From the NCBI RefSeq assembly GCF_001690525.1, contig NZ_LZGT01000101.1, positions 24,526 to 88,525 on the forward strand: a stretch of DNA of 64,000 nucleotides, in the 5' to 3' direction. Position 1 is the first letter of the stretch. Every line of letters starts with the position of its first letter. This stretch comes from Gilliamella sp. App6-5 (GTDB lineage Bacteria; Pseudomonadota; Gammaproteobacteria; Enterobacterales; Orbaceae). A program made the translations under genes and the position numbers. The notes under the pieces were generated by a model, which made no database searches, was not told the DNA's origin, and saw only the letters and a program-made list of their open reading frames with translations. Shown piece after piece: positions 49,923-58,853 of the stretch.

Positions 49923-50579
49923 ATGTCAAAAAAATCAGACAATGAATTTAAAGTAGGTATAAAAGCTTACGTGTCACTTGTGGTTGCAATCTTGTTTTTT
50001 TCAGGTTTGTTTTTTAATGTAGAAGGTAAAGAATGGCTAGGCGCATTTGATTTTACTAGCTTAAGTGGTAAATTTGGCACCATGCTCCATCCCGAAAAGA
50101 ATACCTTTGTAGGCGAAGGGGGGAACAGTGCAAGAGCTGGATTTATTTTTGCTTTATCTCTTATACCAACCGTTATGTTAGCGTTAGGTGTGTTAGAGAT
50201 CTTTACCCATTACGGCACAATCCGTGCAGCACACAAATTGTTAACGCCATTATTAAAACCAATTTTAGGCGTTCCAGGCAAAACAGGACTTGCACTAATT
50301 ACCGATCTACAAAGCACTGATGCAGGTGCGGTATTAACCAAAGAGTTATATGACGAAAAGCAAATTACCAAAAAAGATTTGATCATTATTAGTGCTTGGC
50401 AATATTCTGGTGCCGGTTTAATCAATAACTACTTTTCGATTGGTTCAGCACTATTTGCCTCAATGACTGTGGCAATTTTTATTCCTCTTGTTATTATGTT
50501 AGTGCTTAAATTTGTTGGCGCCATACTGGTCCGCTTGGTATTAAATTCAATTTATAAAAAGGATTTTATCAATGAGTAA
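49923..50579 (+). CDS. yjiH: YjiH-family inner-membrane protein (nucleoside-recognition gate domain)
   Basis: 218 aa with about five membrane segments. GKTGLALITDLQSTDAGAV and SAWQYSGAGLINNYFSIGSAL resemble the gate domain shared by spore maturation proteins and nucleoside transporters. It overlaps the following yjiG by eight bases; the two families always occur together and probably form one membrane complex. In E. coli they sit with iadA (isoaspartyl dipeptidase); here an M20 hydrolase follows. Transport of a peptide-like or amide substrate is a reasonable inference, not proven. Confidence 0.8.
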   Translation: MSKKSDNEFKVGIKAYVSLVVAILFFSGLFFNVEGKEWLGAFDFTSLSGKFGTMLHPEKNTFVGEGGNSARAGFIFALSLIPTVMLALGVLEIFTHYGTIRAAHKLLTPLLKPILGVPGKTGLALITDLQSTDAGAVLTKELYDEKQITKKDLIIISAWQYSGAGLINNYFSIGSALFASMTVAIFIPLVIMLVLKFVGAILVRLVLNSIYKKDFINE

Positions 50580-51039
50580 TTCACAAAAACAAACAAATAA
50601 TCCTTTAGATATCTTTGTTATTGGTGCGCGCAAAGGATTCAATATCGCCATTAACAATTTAATGCCAAACATCTTAATGGCATTTGTGATCACCGAAATT
50701 TTAAAACGTTTAGGTATAATGCAATTAATTGGAACTTATTGCGCACCAGTCATGGAAATTTTTGGCTTACCTGGCGAAGCCATTACCGTACTATTGACCG
50801 CATGGTTATCGGCATCAGCGGGGACTGGTGTTGCCGTTAACTTATTTACTAGCGGCACACTCAATACAACAGCAATAACCATTCTTACTCCTGCTATTTT
50901 CTTGATGGGATCACAATTGCAATATATGGGGCGATTATTAGGCGTTGCCGATGTACCTAAAAAATACTGGCCGTTGCTTATGTTAACCAGTATTTTTAAT
51001 GCACTTATTGCAATGATTATTATGCGATTTATTGCTTGA
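50572..51039 (+). CDS. yjiG: YjiG-family inner-membrane protein (gate domain)
   Basis: 155 aa, about four membrane helices. Strong pattern match to YjiG: GARKGFNIAINNLMPNILMAFVI, then FGLPGEAITVLLTAWLS and PAIFLMGSQLQYMGRLLG. Start lies inside the end of yjiH and the stop 14 bases before the M20 gene, so all three are one operon. Biochemical function is not established for the family; paired with YjiH it may be a small-molecule transporter. Confidence 0.88.
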   Translation: MSNSQKQTNNPLDIFVIGARKGFNIAINNLMPNILMAFVITEILKRLGIMQLIGTYCAPVMEIFGLPGEAITVLLTAWLSASAGTGVAVNLFTSGTLNTTAITILTPAIFLMGSQLQYMGRLLGVADVPKKYWPLLMLTSIFNALIAMIIMRFIA

Positions 51040-51053
51040 TAAAGGAGATCTCA

Positions 51054-52154
51054 ATGTCTAATATATTAGAACATTATCAATATTTACATCAAATTCCTGA
51101 ATTGGGATTTGAAGAACACAAAACATCGGCATATATTGCACAGCAGCTTGAACAAGTCGGTTATAAGGTAAGCCGTAATATTAATAATACAACTGGGATT
51201 ATTGCCCAATATGATAGCGGAAAACTAGGTCCAGTACTTGCTTTACGGGCTGATATGGATGCATTGGGTCATATCATTGATGGTAAGCATTGTGCAAGGC
51301 ACACATGTGGTCATGACGGCCACTCATCAATATTATTAACTGCGGCACAAGAACTAATAAAAGAAAACAACATCAAAAAAGGACGATTAAAACTGATCTT
51401 CCAACCAGCTGAAGAGCTTGGTTCAGGCGCTTTAGCAATGATTGAAGGTGGCGTTATTGACGATGTTGACATGATTATCGGCTTACATTTACGCCCTAAA
51501 GATGAATGTCCTAAAGGCTTTGCCTCAGCAGCAATGTACTATTCGGCATCCACTACCGTTGAAGCCAATATTCATGGAATACCTGCGCATGGTGCTCGCC
51601 CACATTTAGGCATTAATGCGCTTGATGCAACAGCACTTGCCATTCAGGCGGTTAACACCATTCACCTTGCACCAAGTTTAACTTATAGCGTCAAAGCAAC
51701 ACGTTGCATTTGTGATGCTGGGGTAACTAATGCCATTCCATCTGAAGCGTATGTATGTTGGGATCTAAGAACCTCAACAAACCCAGCTATGAATGAACTC
51801 AAAGCCAAAACTCTAAATGCAATAAAACTCAGTGCCGAATCTATCGGTGCGAAAGTGGATATTAATGTCACTAAAGAGATCCCAGCTGCTGAAATTGATA
51901 ACGATGTCACCCAAATTATTGCCGAAGCAATTGTTGATGTACTTGGAAAAGCGGGTTTAAAAGATCCAATCTTTACTCCAGGTGGAGAAGATTTTTTCAA
52001 CTATCCATGTCAACGCGATGTCAAAGCTGGCTTTTGGGGATTAGGTGCTGATTTAACCCCAGGATTACATCATCCAGAAATGAAGTTCGACACTTCAGCA
52101 TTAGAAAACGGCGTCAAAATAACAAAAGCCTGTGCATTAAAAGTACTTGGTTGA
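51054..52154 (+). CDS. M20D-family metal-dependent amidohydrolase
   Basis: 366 aa from ATG 51054, which follows AAAGGAGA. The metal-site pattern CGHDGHSSIL (about 90-99), the catalytic EE in FQPAEELGSG and the late His (GLHHPEMKFD) are those of hippurate hydrolase/AbgB/IAA-amino-acid amidohydrolases, which cleave N-acyl amino acids. A dimerisation (lid) domain lies at about 175-285. Its place directly after yjiH-yjiG suggests that the membrane pair imports its substrate. Specific substrate unknown. Confidence 0.9.
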   Translation: MSNILEHYQYLHQIPELGFEEHKTSAYIAQQLEQVGYKVSRNINNTTGIIAQYDSGKLGPVLALRADMDALGHIIDGKHCARHTCGHDGHSSILLTAAQELIKENNIKKGRLKLIFQPAEELGSGALAMIEGGVIDDVDMIIGLHLRPKDECPKGFASAAMYYSASTTVEANIHGIPAHGARPHLGINALDATALAIQAVNTIHLAPSLTYSVKATRCICDAGVTNAIPSEAYVCWDLRTSTNPAMNELKAKTLNAIKLSAESIGAKVDINVTKEIPAAEIDNDVTQIIAEAIVDVLGKAGLKDPIFTPGGEDFFNYPCQRDVKAGFWGLGADLTPGLHHPEMKFDTSALENGVKITKACALKVLG

Positions 52155-52166
52155 TTTCAACTTCTA

Positions 52167-52187
52167 TCCGCCGATACTTTCGGCGGA
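52167..52187. terminator. Hairpin after the M20 gene
   Basis: A perfect 7-bp stem (TCCGCCG / CGGCGGA) with a 7-nt loop, 13 bases after the stop. No T run follows, so it is a weak or factor-dependent terminator at best. Confidence 0.4.
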
Positions 52188-52262
52188 AAGTGGCATAAAT
52201 AGCAAACAATATTTTAATATTACTATAATTTAAAACAATTATTTAAAGTCACTTTTTTATTA

Positions 52263-52907
52263 CTACACTGTTAACGATTTACGGTACTCAACAATATCTT
52301 CAATGGTCACAACAGGCATATGATATTGTTTAGCAAACATAACCACTTCAGGTGCTCTTGCCATAGTACCATCATCGTTGGTTAACTCACACAAAACTGC
52401 GGCAGGTTTTAAACCTGCTAGTGTCACTAAATCAAGCGACGCTTCAGTATGGCCTCGGCGAACTAAAACACCGCCCTCTTTAGCAACTAAAGGAAACACA
52501 TGCCCGGGATGATTAAGATCACTAGGTTTGGCGTTATCATTCACTGCTGCTTTAATCGTAGTAACGCGATCAGCAGCTGATACACCAGTTGTAACTCCAT
52601 TAGCAGCTTCAATCGAAATAGTAAATGCTGTATTGTTTTTGCTAGTGTTATTTTCCACCATCATTGGCAAATGCAACTCTTCACAGCGTTTTTGTGGTAA
52701 ACATAAACACACAATACCACTGCCGTAACGAATAGTCAGCGCCATTTGCTGGCTAGTAATGGACTCGGCAGCCCAAATAATATCGCCTTCGTTTTCACGA
52801 TCTTCATCGTCTAAAACCAGCACCCCTTGACCGGCTTGAATTGATGCGATCGCTTTTTTGACACGTTCGATGGGCGTTCCAAACTCATTTAAATTAAACT
52901 GATTCAT
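52263..52907 (-). CDS. ribB: 3,4-dihydroxy-2-butanone-4-phosphate synthase
   Basis: Makes the four-carbon unit of riboflavin from ribulose 5-phosphate. 214 aa, E. coli 217. Active-site motif [17 protein letters not shown] (about 31-47) and [16 protein letters not shown] (about 150-165) are intact. It is a free-standing RibB, not fused to GTP cyclohydrolase II. Controlled by the FMN riboswitch at 53097-53268 through a leader of about 360 bases. Confidence 0.97.
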   Translation of the reverse strand: MNQFNLNEFGTPIERVKKAIASIQAGQGVLVLDDEDRENEGDIIWAAESITSQQMALTIRYGSGIVCLCLPQKRCEELHLPMMVENNTSKNNTAFTISIEAANGVTTGVSAADRVTTIKAAVNDNAKPSDLNHPGHVFPLVAKEGGVLVRRGHTEASLDLVTLAGLKPAAVLCELTNDDGTMARAPEVVMFAKQYHMPVVTIEDIVEYRKSLTV

Positions 52908-53096
52908 GGTAAATACCTATATATTTTCACTTGCTCATTTCATTATTTACTTAATCAACTTTAAATAGCCGTTTAACCATTTAACGATGATCTATTTAGC
53001 CATCAAATTAATTAAGTACAAATAAATAAAATACCAGAATCAGGGCAGTGCTCGACTAGCATGGTTTTGCCTTTCAGCAAATATTGGAAAGATAAG

Positions 53097-53268
53097 CAAC
53101 TCTCTTTTATCCAGACTTTAACTGTCGGCTTTGGAATTTCACCAAATCTGCTTGACCTTAACCTTCAAAATTAACCGAATAATGAAAAAATCACCACAAT
53201 TAACAAGACAAATTAAGCGCTCGTGGGCTATACCACCGGTGGGGACTTACACCCCGCCCTGAGAATTT
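53097..53268 (-). promoter_or_regulatory. FMN riboswitch (RFN element)
   Basis: The minus strand shows the conserved blocks in order: TCTCAGGGCGGGGTG, AAGTCCCCACCGGTGGTA, GCCCACGAGCGC, then GATTTGGTGAAATTCC, AAAGCCGACAGTTAAAGTC and GGATAAAAGAGAG. The closing P1 pairs TCTC with GAGA. It is nearly the same as the E. coli ribB leader. FMN binding should repress ribB. Confidence 0.96.
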
Positions 53269-53378
53269 TGCCAAAAAGATTGACGAGTCACACTATAATA
53301 CAAAATGATAAAAAAAACACGGAGATTTTAAAATGAAATATTGCCGCAAAGCGCGGCAATAATAAAAAGTAAGGAGTG

Positions 53379-54380
53379 TTAATGCATATGAGTTTCATTT
53401 ATTCGACGTCGTTCAGCTTGACGCATCCATAACCATGAAATAAACCCAATGATACCAACGATCAATAAAATAATAGTGGCAAGCGCATTAACTTGCGGAT
53501 CGACGCCTAATTTCACTTTTGAAAAGATCAGCTTCGGTAATGTCATTGCTCCCGGCCCCGTTACGAAATTAGCAATCACCACATCATCAAGTGATAAAGT
53601 AAATGCTAATAGCCAGCCAGAAACCAATGCTGGTGCAATCATTGGCAAGGTAATAATAAAGAACACTTTTAATGGATTCGCGCCTAAATCTAATGCAGCT
53701 TCTTCAATCGATTTATCAAGTTCACGAAGTCTTGCACTAATTACAACAGTCACATAAGCAGTACAAAATGTAGTATGTGCCATCCAAATAGTTATTGCGC
53801 CTCGATCTTTTGGCCAACCAAGCGCCTGTCCCATACCAACAAATAAGAGTAATAATGCCAAACCAGTAATAACATCGGGCATAACTAAGGGTGCTGTTGT
53901 CATAAATGAGAATAGGTTAGATCCAAGGAATTGTCTAAAACGAATAATCGCATAAGAGGCTAACGTACCCAATACAATAGCAAGTGTGGCAGCTCCAGCA
54001 GCAATGGATAAACTCAATCCCACAGCTTTAAGTAACGTCTTGTTATAAATTAATTCAAAATACCATCTAGTCGAAAAATCAGCCCAAACGGTCACTAACC
54101 GAGAGCTATTAAATGAGTAAATAATTAAAATAATCATTGGGATATATAAAAAAGAAAATACCACCAATAAAATTAGTCCTTTCAAGCATCTAAAAAACAG
54201 GGCAATCGTGACTAATGCCGTAATAATGAAGCTAAAAATCATGCAATCACAATAAAAGCGACTATCACCAAGAAGCGCTAATCCCGATGTTGAAATCAAA
54301 ACACTCAATAGAATCGTACCTAACAATGAAGAGATAAATACGATCACAGCCGATCGTGTAATAACGGGTAAATTGTTCAT
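53379..54380 (-). CDS. potI: Putrescine ABC transporter permease PotI, with N-terminal extension
   Basis: 333 aa against 281 in E. coli. From about residue 75 on it follows PotI closely (FLYIPMIILIIYSFNSSRLVTVWADFS, TAPLVMPDVITGL), including the EAA loop EEAALDLGANPLKVFFIITLP that docks to PotG. Before that, residues about 10-65 form two extra hydrophobic segments not present in E. coli PotI, although the first residues (MNNLPV) match. The ATG directly follows the potH stop, and GGAGG within potH's last codons serves as ribosome-binding site, so this start is firm. Confidence 0.93.
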   Translation of the reverse strand: MNNLPVITRSAVIVFISSLLGTILLSVLISTSGLALLGDSRFYCDCMIFSFIITALVTIALFFRCLKGLILLVVFSFLYIPMIILIIYSFNSSRLVTVWADFSTRWYFELIYNKTLLKAVGLSLSIAAGAATLAIVLGTLASYAIIRFRQFLGSNLFSFMTTAPLVMPDVITGLALLLLFVGMGQALGWPKDRGAITIWMAHTTFCTAYVTVVISARLRELDKSIEEAALDLGANPLKVFFIITLPMIAPALVSGWLLAFTLSLDDVVIANFVTGPGAMTLPKLIFSKVKLGVDPQVNALATIILLIVGIIGFISWLWMRQAERRRINETHMH

Positions 54381-55553
54381 CTATTTACCTCCTAATTGTC
54401 GATTTTGGAATTTATTGAAATAGTAAATTGGTACAATTAATATTATCAACATCACACTAGCAACGGCCGAAGCAGCTGGCCAATCATGATTGTTAAAAAA
54501 TTCAGTCCAAAGCTGCGTACCAATCATAATCCCTTCTGAAGGGCCGAGTAACTCAGGGATCACATATTCACCCACAGCAGGAATAAACACTAACATACCA
54601 CCAGCAATAACTCCATTTTTGGTTAAAGGAACAATAATTCTGAAAAACGTCTTAATTGGCTTACATCCTAAGTCCAATGCGGCCTCAATAAGTGTTGTAT
54701 CCACTTTACTTAATGAAGTATAAATAGGTAATACCACAAATGGCAAATAAGAATAAACAATACCGATATATACAGCAAAATAGGTTTTCATAATAATCAA
54801 AGGCTGATCAATAACACCTAACCACATTAAAAAGTGATTTAATAAACCATTAGGATTCAAAATACCAATCCATGCGTAAACACGAATTAAAAAGGACGTC
54901 CAAGATGGTAAAATAATCAATAACAATAATATATTACGCGTTGATGATTTGCATTGCGAAATCGCCCAAGCTAAAGGGTAACCAATCAAAATACAAAGCA
55001 CAGTCGAAATCGCCGCAATCTTAAGCGATTGCAAATACGAATCAATGTAAATAGTATCGCTGATTAGATTTAAATAATTGCCAAAATTTAACGTAATATT
55101 AAGCAAACCCTCATCATAACTTAATAAGTCAGTATAAGGTGGCACAGCTAAGGCTATTTCAGAAAAACTAATCCTAAACACTATTAAAAATGGCAATAAA
55201 AATAGCAATAACATCCATAGATAAGGAATAGCAATAACAATCAACCGCCCATAAAGAGTCATCAAATCGGCTTCTGAACGTTGTTGTTGCATTTTTTTAT
55301 AAGCAAAATAGATTGCCACAAGCCCAGCAGGCACAAATAATATACTGCCTGCAATAATCAGCCGATAGGCAAACTTAGATGGCTTATAATTTGCTAAATA
55401 TAACCCCAAGCATGACAATAAAAAACTCAATGTCATTGCGGTAAATAGTGCATCTAAAAATAAATTATCAAATGCACCTGTTGTTGCAAAACGCCAATAA
55501 ACATTGAGCAACACAAATGCATTTAATAACAATCCTAATACAATGGATCGCAT
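54381..55553 (-). CDS. potH: Putrescine ABC transporter permease PotH, with N-terminal extension
   Basis: 390 aa against 317 in E. coli. The PotH core starts near residue 105 (IAIPYLWMLLLFLLPFLIVFRISF) and includes NILLLLIILPSWTSFLIRVYAWIGIL and the EAA loop EAALDLGCKPIKTFFRIIVPL. The first 100 residues hold about three extra membrane segments and a basic loop (YKKMQQQRSE). AGAGGA precedes the ATG, supporting the long form. It lies 18 bases after potG. Confidence 0.93.
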   Translation of the reverse strand: MRSIVLGLLLNAFVLLNVYWRFATTGAFDNLFLDALFTAMTLSFLLSCLGLYLANYKPSKFAYRLIIAGSILFVPAGLVAIYFAYKKMQQQRSEADLMTLYGRLIVIAIPYLWMLLLFLLPFLIVFRISFSEIALAVPPYTDLLSYDEGLLNITLNFGNYLNLISDTIYIDSYLQSLKIAAISTVLCILIGYPLAWAISQCKSSTRNILLLLIILPSWTSFLIRVYAWIGILNPNGLLNHFLMWLGVIDQPLIIMKTYFAVYIGIVYSYLPFVVLPIYTSLSKVDTTLIEAALDLGCKPIKTFFRIIVPLTKNGVIAGGMLVFIPAVGEYVIPELLGPSEGIMIGTQLWTEFFNNHDWPAASAVASVMLIILIVPIYYFNKFQNRQLGGK

Positions 55554-55571
55554 TATGATATCCTCTTTTGT

Positions 55572-56708
55572 TTATTCAGTAAGCACAACACAACTATCAA
55601 CTTCCCAACTTAAGTTAACTGTGTCACCCCAAGTTGGCATGCCTTTGCGATAGCGATGCTCATTTTGTAGCTGTGCAATAATAATTTGCCCGCTTGGTAA
55701 TTTAACATGATAAATAGATAGATCTCCAAGATAAGCGATTTCGACAACTTCACCTGTTGCAACATTGTAAGCATCTTCTGGGATTTCGTCACATAATTTA
55801 ATTTTTTCTGGACGCAGCGCGACCTGAGTTGGTACACCTTCAACTGCAGGTGAATCATAATCAACTTTTAAAGGGCGCTTAATCATAGGGCAGTTAATGA
55901 TCAAACCATCTTCTTGCGTCTCTTGCAAAATACCGTCAAAAACATTTACCGAACCAATAAATTCGGCACTATAGCGGCTATTTGGATGTTCATAAATTTC
56001 TTCAGGCTCACCAATTTGTACAAATTGACCTTTATTCATAATCGCAATACGCCCCGCCATGGTCATGGCCTCTTCTTGATCATGAGTAACCATCACACAC
56101 GTTGCCCCCACTTGTTCTAAAATGCTCACCACTTCAAGTTGCATTCGATCACGAAGCTGTTTATCAAGCGCCCCCATAGGCTCATCAAGTAACAATAATT
56201 TTGGCCGTTTGGCTAAACTTCTGGCTAAAGCCACACGTTGGCGCTGTCCACCTGATAGCTGGTGTGGTTTACGTTTGCCAAATTGTTCCATATGCACAAG
56301 TGCTAACATTTCTTCAACGCGTTGCTTAATTTCGTCATGATTTAATTTATCTTGTTTTAAACCAAAGGCTATATTTTGCTCAACCGACATGTGAGGAAAC
56401 AGAGCATACGATTGGAACATCATATTAATTGGACGATCATAAGGTGGAACTTGCGATAAATCTTTACCATCAAGAATGATTTGCCCCGACGTAGGCTGTT
56501 CAAAACCCGCAAGCATGCGTAATAAAGTTGATTTACCACTACCCGATGCGCCTAATAAGGCAAAGATTTCACCAGTATAGATAGTCAAATTGACATCATC
56601 AACGGCATAATAATCATCATTAAAAACTTTGGTTAAATTTTTGATCTCCAATAGTGGAGTTATCATCTTTTTTTTAGGCTGTACCTGATTTGTTGTTTTA
56701 TCGTTCAC
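55572..56708 (-). CDS. potG: Putrescine ABC transporter ATP-binding protein PotG
   Basis: 378 aa from GTG 56708, which follows GAGGAAAA; E. coli PotG is 377 aa and starts MNDA, here VNDK. Walker A is GASGSGKST, signature QLSGGQRQRVALARSLA, Walker B LLLLDEPMGALD, and the His switch is in VTHDQEEAMTMAG. The C-terminal TOBE domain (from about 290) contains ALRPEKIKLCDEIP. It energises PotH-PotI. A terminator-like hairpin stands between potF and this gene. Confidence 0.96.
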   Translation of the reverse strand: MNDKTTNQVQPKKKMITPLLEIKNLTKVFNDDYYAVDDVNLTIYTGEIFALLGASGSGKSTLLRMLAGFEQPTSGQIILDGKDLSQVPPYDRPINMMFQSYALFPHMSVEQNIAFGLKQDKLNHDEIKQRVEEMLALVHMEQFGKRKPHQLSGGQRQRVALARSLAKRPKLLLLDEPMGALDKQLRDRMQLEVVSILEQVGATCVMVTHDQEEAMTMAGRIAIMNKGQFVQIGEPEEIYEHPNSRYSAEFIGSVNVFDGILQETQEDGLIINCPMIKRPLKVDYDSPAVEGVPTQVALRPEKIKLCDEIPEDAYNVATGEVVEIAYLGDLSIYHVKLPSGQIIIAQLQNEHRYRKGMPTWGDTVNLSWEVDSCVVLTE

Positions 56709-56731
56709 TCTTTTTTCCTCATAACAACAAG

Positions 56732-56772
56732 CCAAAAAAACGAGACGGAAAGACTAAATAGCCTCTCCGTCT
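56732..56772 (-). terminator. Intra-operon terminator between potF and potG
   Basis: On the minus strand a perfect 7-bp stem (AGACGGA 56772-56766 with TCCGTCT 56749-56743) is followed by CG and a T run (56740-56734). Partial read-through would give more PotF than membrane components, common for binding-protein transporters. Confidence 0.75.
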
Positions 56773-56809
56773 TGGATTATCACTTAATATTCGATAGACA
56801 AAATATCGA

Positions 56810-57919
56810 TTATTTCCCCGTTTTGAGTTTTGTCCATGTACGGGTAATTACACGTTCAAGTTTAGGATCTTTAACTTGTAAAGTGAATAGTTTTTTCATC
56901 ACTTCAGGTTTTGGATAAACCGCTGGATCGTTCTTCACCTCTGATTTTACAAAGTTATCGTTAGCCTCTTTATTAGCGCTAGCAAAGTTCACATCGTTAG
57001 TAACTTGTGCGGCAATTTCAGGTTTCATCACAAAATTTAAAAACTCGTGAGCTTCGTCAGGGTTTGCAGAATCTTTTGGAATAGCAAAGGTATCAAAAAA
57101 AACTAATGCGCCTTCTTTTGGAATTTGATAACCAATATGCACACCATTTTTCGCTTCGTTTGCTCTATTTCGTGATTGTAAAATATCGCCAGACCAACCT
57201 AAAATCACACAAATATCGCCATTTGCTAAATCAGTAATATATTGTGAAGAATGGAAGTAACGAATATTTGGTCTCACCTTTTCTAACAACTCATAAGCAG
57301 CACCAGTATAATCTTTAGCGTCAGTACTGTTTGGATCTTTACCTAAATATTGAAGTGCACTCGCAAAGATTTCGGTTGGTGCATCTAAAAATGCCACTCC
57401 ACAATCTTTGAGTTTTTCCATATTTTCAGGTTTAAACACTAAATCCCAGCTATCAACCGGTGCATTATCACCTAAACGTTCTTTAACTTTATCAATGTTA
57501 TAACCGATACCTGTTGTCATCCATACATAAGGGATGGCATATTTATTATTAGGATCATGGGTTTCCATTAATTTCATTAAATTTGGATCTAGATTTTTCC
57601 AGTTAGGTAATTTACTTTTATCTAATGGAAGATAGATATCAGATTTAATCTGTCTAGCTAAAAAACTATCTGAAGGTGAAACCACATCAAAGCCAGAGTG
57701 ACCAGCCATTAATTTACCTTCAAGTGCTTCGTTTGAATCATAAACATCATAAACCAATTTAATACCAGTTGATTTTTCAAAATCCGAAATAGTATTAGAA
57801 CCGATTTGCCCAGCCCAATTGTAAAAATGCACGACGCGATCTTTAGCAATAGCAGATTGAGATAACGCTAGTGAAACACCAGCCACGATTGAAAGAATTG
57901 TTTTACGTTGAGTAAACAT
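56810..57919 (-). CDS. potF: Periplasmic putrescine-binding protein PotF
   Basis: 369 aa (E. coli 370) from ATG 57919, preceded by AGGAGA; a GTG at 57925 is an alternative. Signal peptide about 1-25 (ending SAIA). Mature start VVHFYNWAGQIG is diagnostic, with ligand-pocket elements YNWAGQI, SPSDSFLARQ and LGWSGDI. First gene of potFGHI, with no regulator adjacent. It delivers putrescine to PotGHI. Confidence 0.95.
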   Translation of the reverse strand: MFTQRKTILSIVAGVSLALSQSAIAKDRVVHFYNWAGQIGSNTISDFEKSTGIKLVYDVYDSNEALEGKLMAGHSGFDVVSPSDSFLARQIKSDIYLPLDKSKLPNWKNLDPNLMKLMETHDPNNKYAIPYVWMTTGIGYNIDKVKERLGDNAPVDSWDLVFKPENMEKLKDCGVAFLDAPTEIFASALQYLGKDPNSTDAKDYTGAAYELLEKVRPNIRYFHSSQYITDLANGDICVILGWSGDILQSRNRANEAKNGVHIGYQIPKEGALVFFDTFAIPKDSANPDEAHEFLNFVMKPEIAAQVTNDVNFASANKEANDNFVKSEVKNDPAVYPKPEVMKKLFTLQVKDPKLERVITRTWTKLKTGK

Positions 57920-58193
57920 GCTCACCACTTCTCCTCTAGTTGTAGGGATATTACATGTCAGACACAAGCCCATTGCAAAGACACAACGGACCCCCAAATT
58001 TTGCTATCGACGATACTAACAATGATATAAATAACCAATATCATAATCGCCCAGCGAAACCGAGGTAATCAGGCAATCACAGGTCATTAATAAAATAAAT
58101 GAACGAGTAGAGCTAACCTTGCATTACGAGGGATAAAATACCTTTTTTTTAAAAGATGTCCACTTAAAAAATCAAATATTAGAAGTTTAGGTA
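57920..58193. other. potF upstream region
   Basis: No gene recognised. It should hold the potF promoter on the minus strand; I could not fix a convincing -35/-10 pair. Confidence 0.35.
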
Positions 58194-58220
58194 TTGAGTG
58201 GTTACATTTTAACCACTCAA
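58194..58220. repeat. 10-bp inverted repeat downstream of ecotin
   Basis: TTGAGTGGTT / AACCACTCAA with a 7-nt loop, perfect. It lies 37 bases after the ecotin stop (minus strand) and may end that transcript, though no T run follows. It could also act on potF as an operator. Confidence 0.5.
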
Positions 58221-58257
58221 GGAGTAAGTAATAGCCAATTAACAATAATTAACGGGA

Positions 58258-58752
58258 TTATTCGGCGCTAGCTTGCATAATTTTAGCATTTGGTTGCCAA
58301 ACACGGTATTTAACTTGCAAATCGTTTGGCACATAAAAAACTAACGGTACACTACTATTATAATTAAATAAACCTAAATTATGGTTAATTGTCACAAATT
58401 GATTTTTATTAGTACCTTCAGGACAAGCCATTAAGGTTGAAATATTACCAACCGTCTTTTCAACAACGTAATAAGAATAACCCCAACCTTTAAGCTCTTC
58501 TTGTTTAACTACACCACCTAAATTATGAAAATTACAATCAACATTCATCTCTTTCCCAATAATTACTTCGACTTTTGTATTATTTTCATTAGCAATAGCA
58601 GGCAAATGGATAGCATAACGCGTAAAACCAACTTGAGCTGCGGGGAATGGTGCTGTATCATTGGCATTTTGCGCAACAGGCTTTACTTTTGGGGAATTTG
58701 CACACGCGGTTAACGTCACACCTAATAATGTTAATAACAGTAATTTTTTCAT
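58258..58752 (-). CDS. eco: Ecotin-type serine protease inhibitor with lipoprotein signal
   Basis: Ecotin dimers bind and inhibit trypsin-fold serine proteases such as chymotrypsin, trypsin and elastase. 164 aa; family blocks ELKGWGYSYYVVEK and DLQVKYRVW are clear. The conserved disulfide would join Cys73 (NVDC) and Cys110 (LMACPEG). The P1 position, Met84 in mature E. coli ecotin, aligns with Leu107 (STLMAC). Unlike the soluble E. coli protein it begins with a lipoprotein signal: LLGVTLTAC, Cys17, followed by Ala-Asn-Ser and a linker of about 15 residues. It is therefore probably an anchored outer-membrane lipoprotein. Single gene, divergent from ydiK. Confidence 0.9.
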   Translation of the reverse strand: MKKLLLLTLLGVTLTACANSPKVKPVAQNANDTAPFPAAQVGFTRYAIHLPAIANENNTKVEVIIGKEMNVDCNFHNLGGVVKQEELKGWGYSYYVVEKTVGNISTLMACPEGTNKNQFVTINHNLGLFNYNSSVPLVFYVPNDLQVKYRVWQPNAKIMQASAE

Positions 58753-58853
58753 TTCAAATCTCCACTAAATAATTAATCATAAACACCATCATATTAATTT
58801 TGAATGATAATGCGTATAATAGCGCAATCTAGATTAATAAATATGGTACAAAA

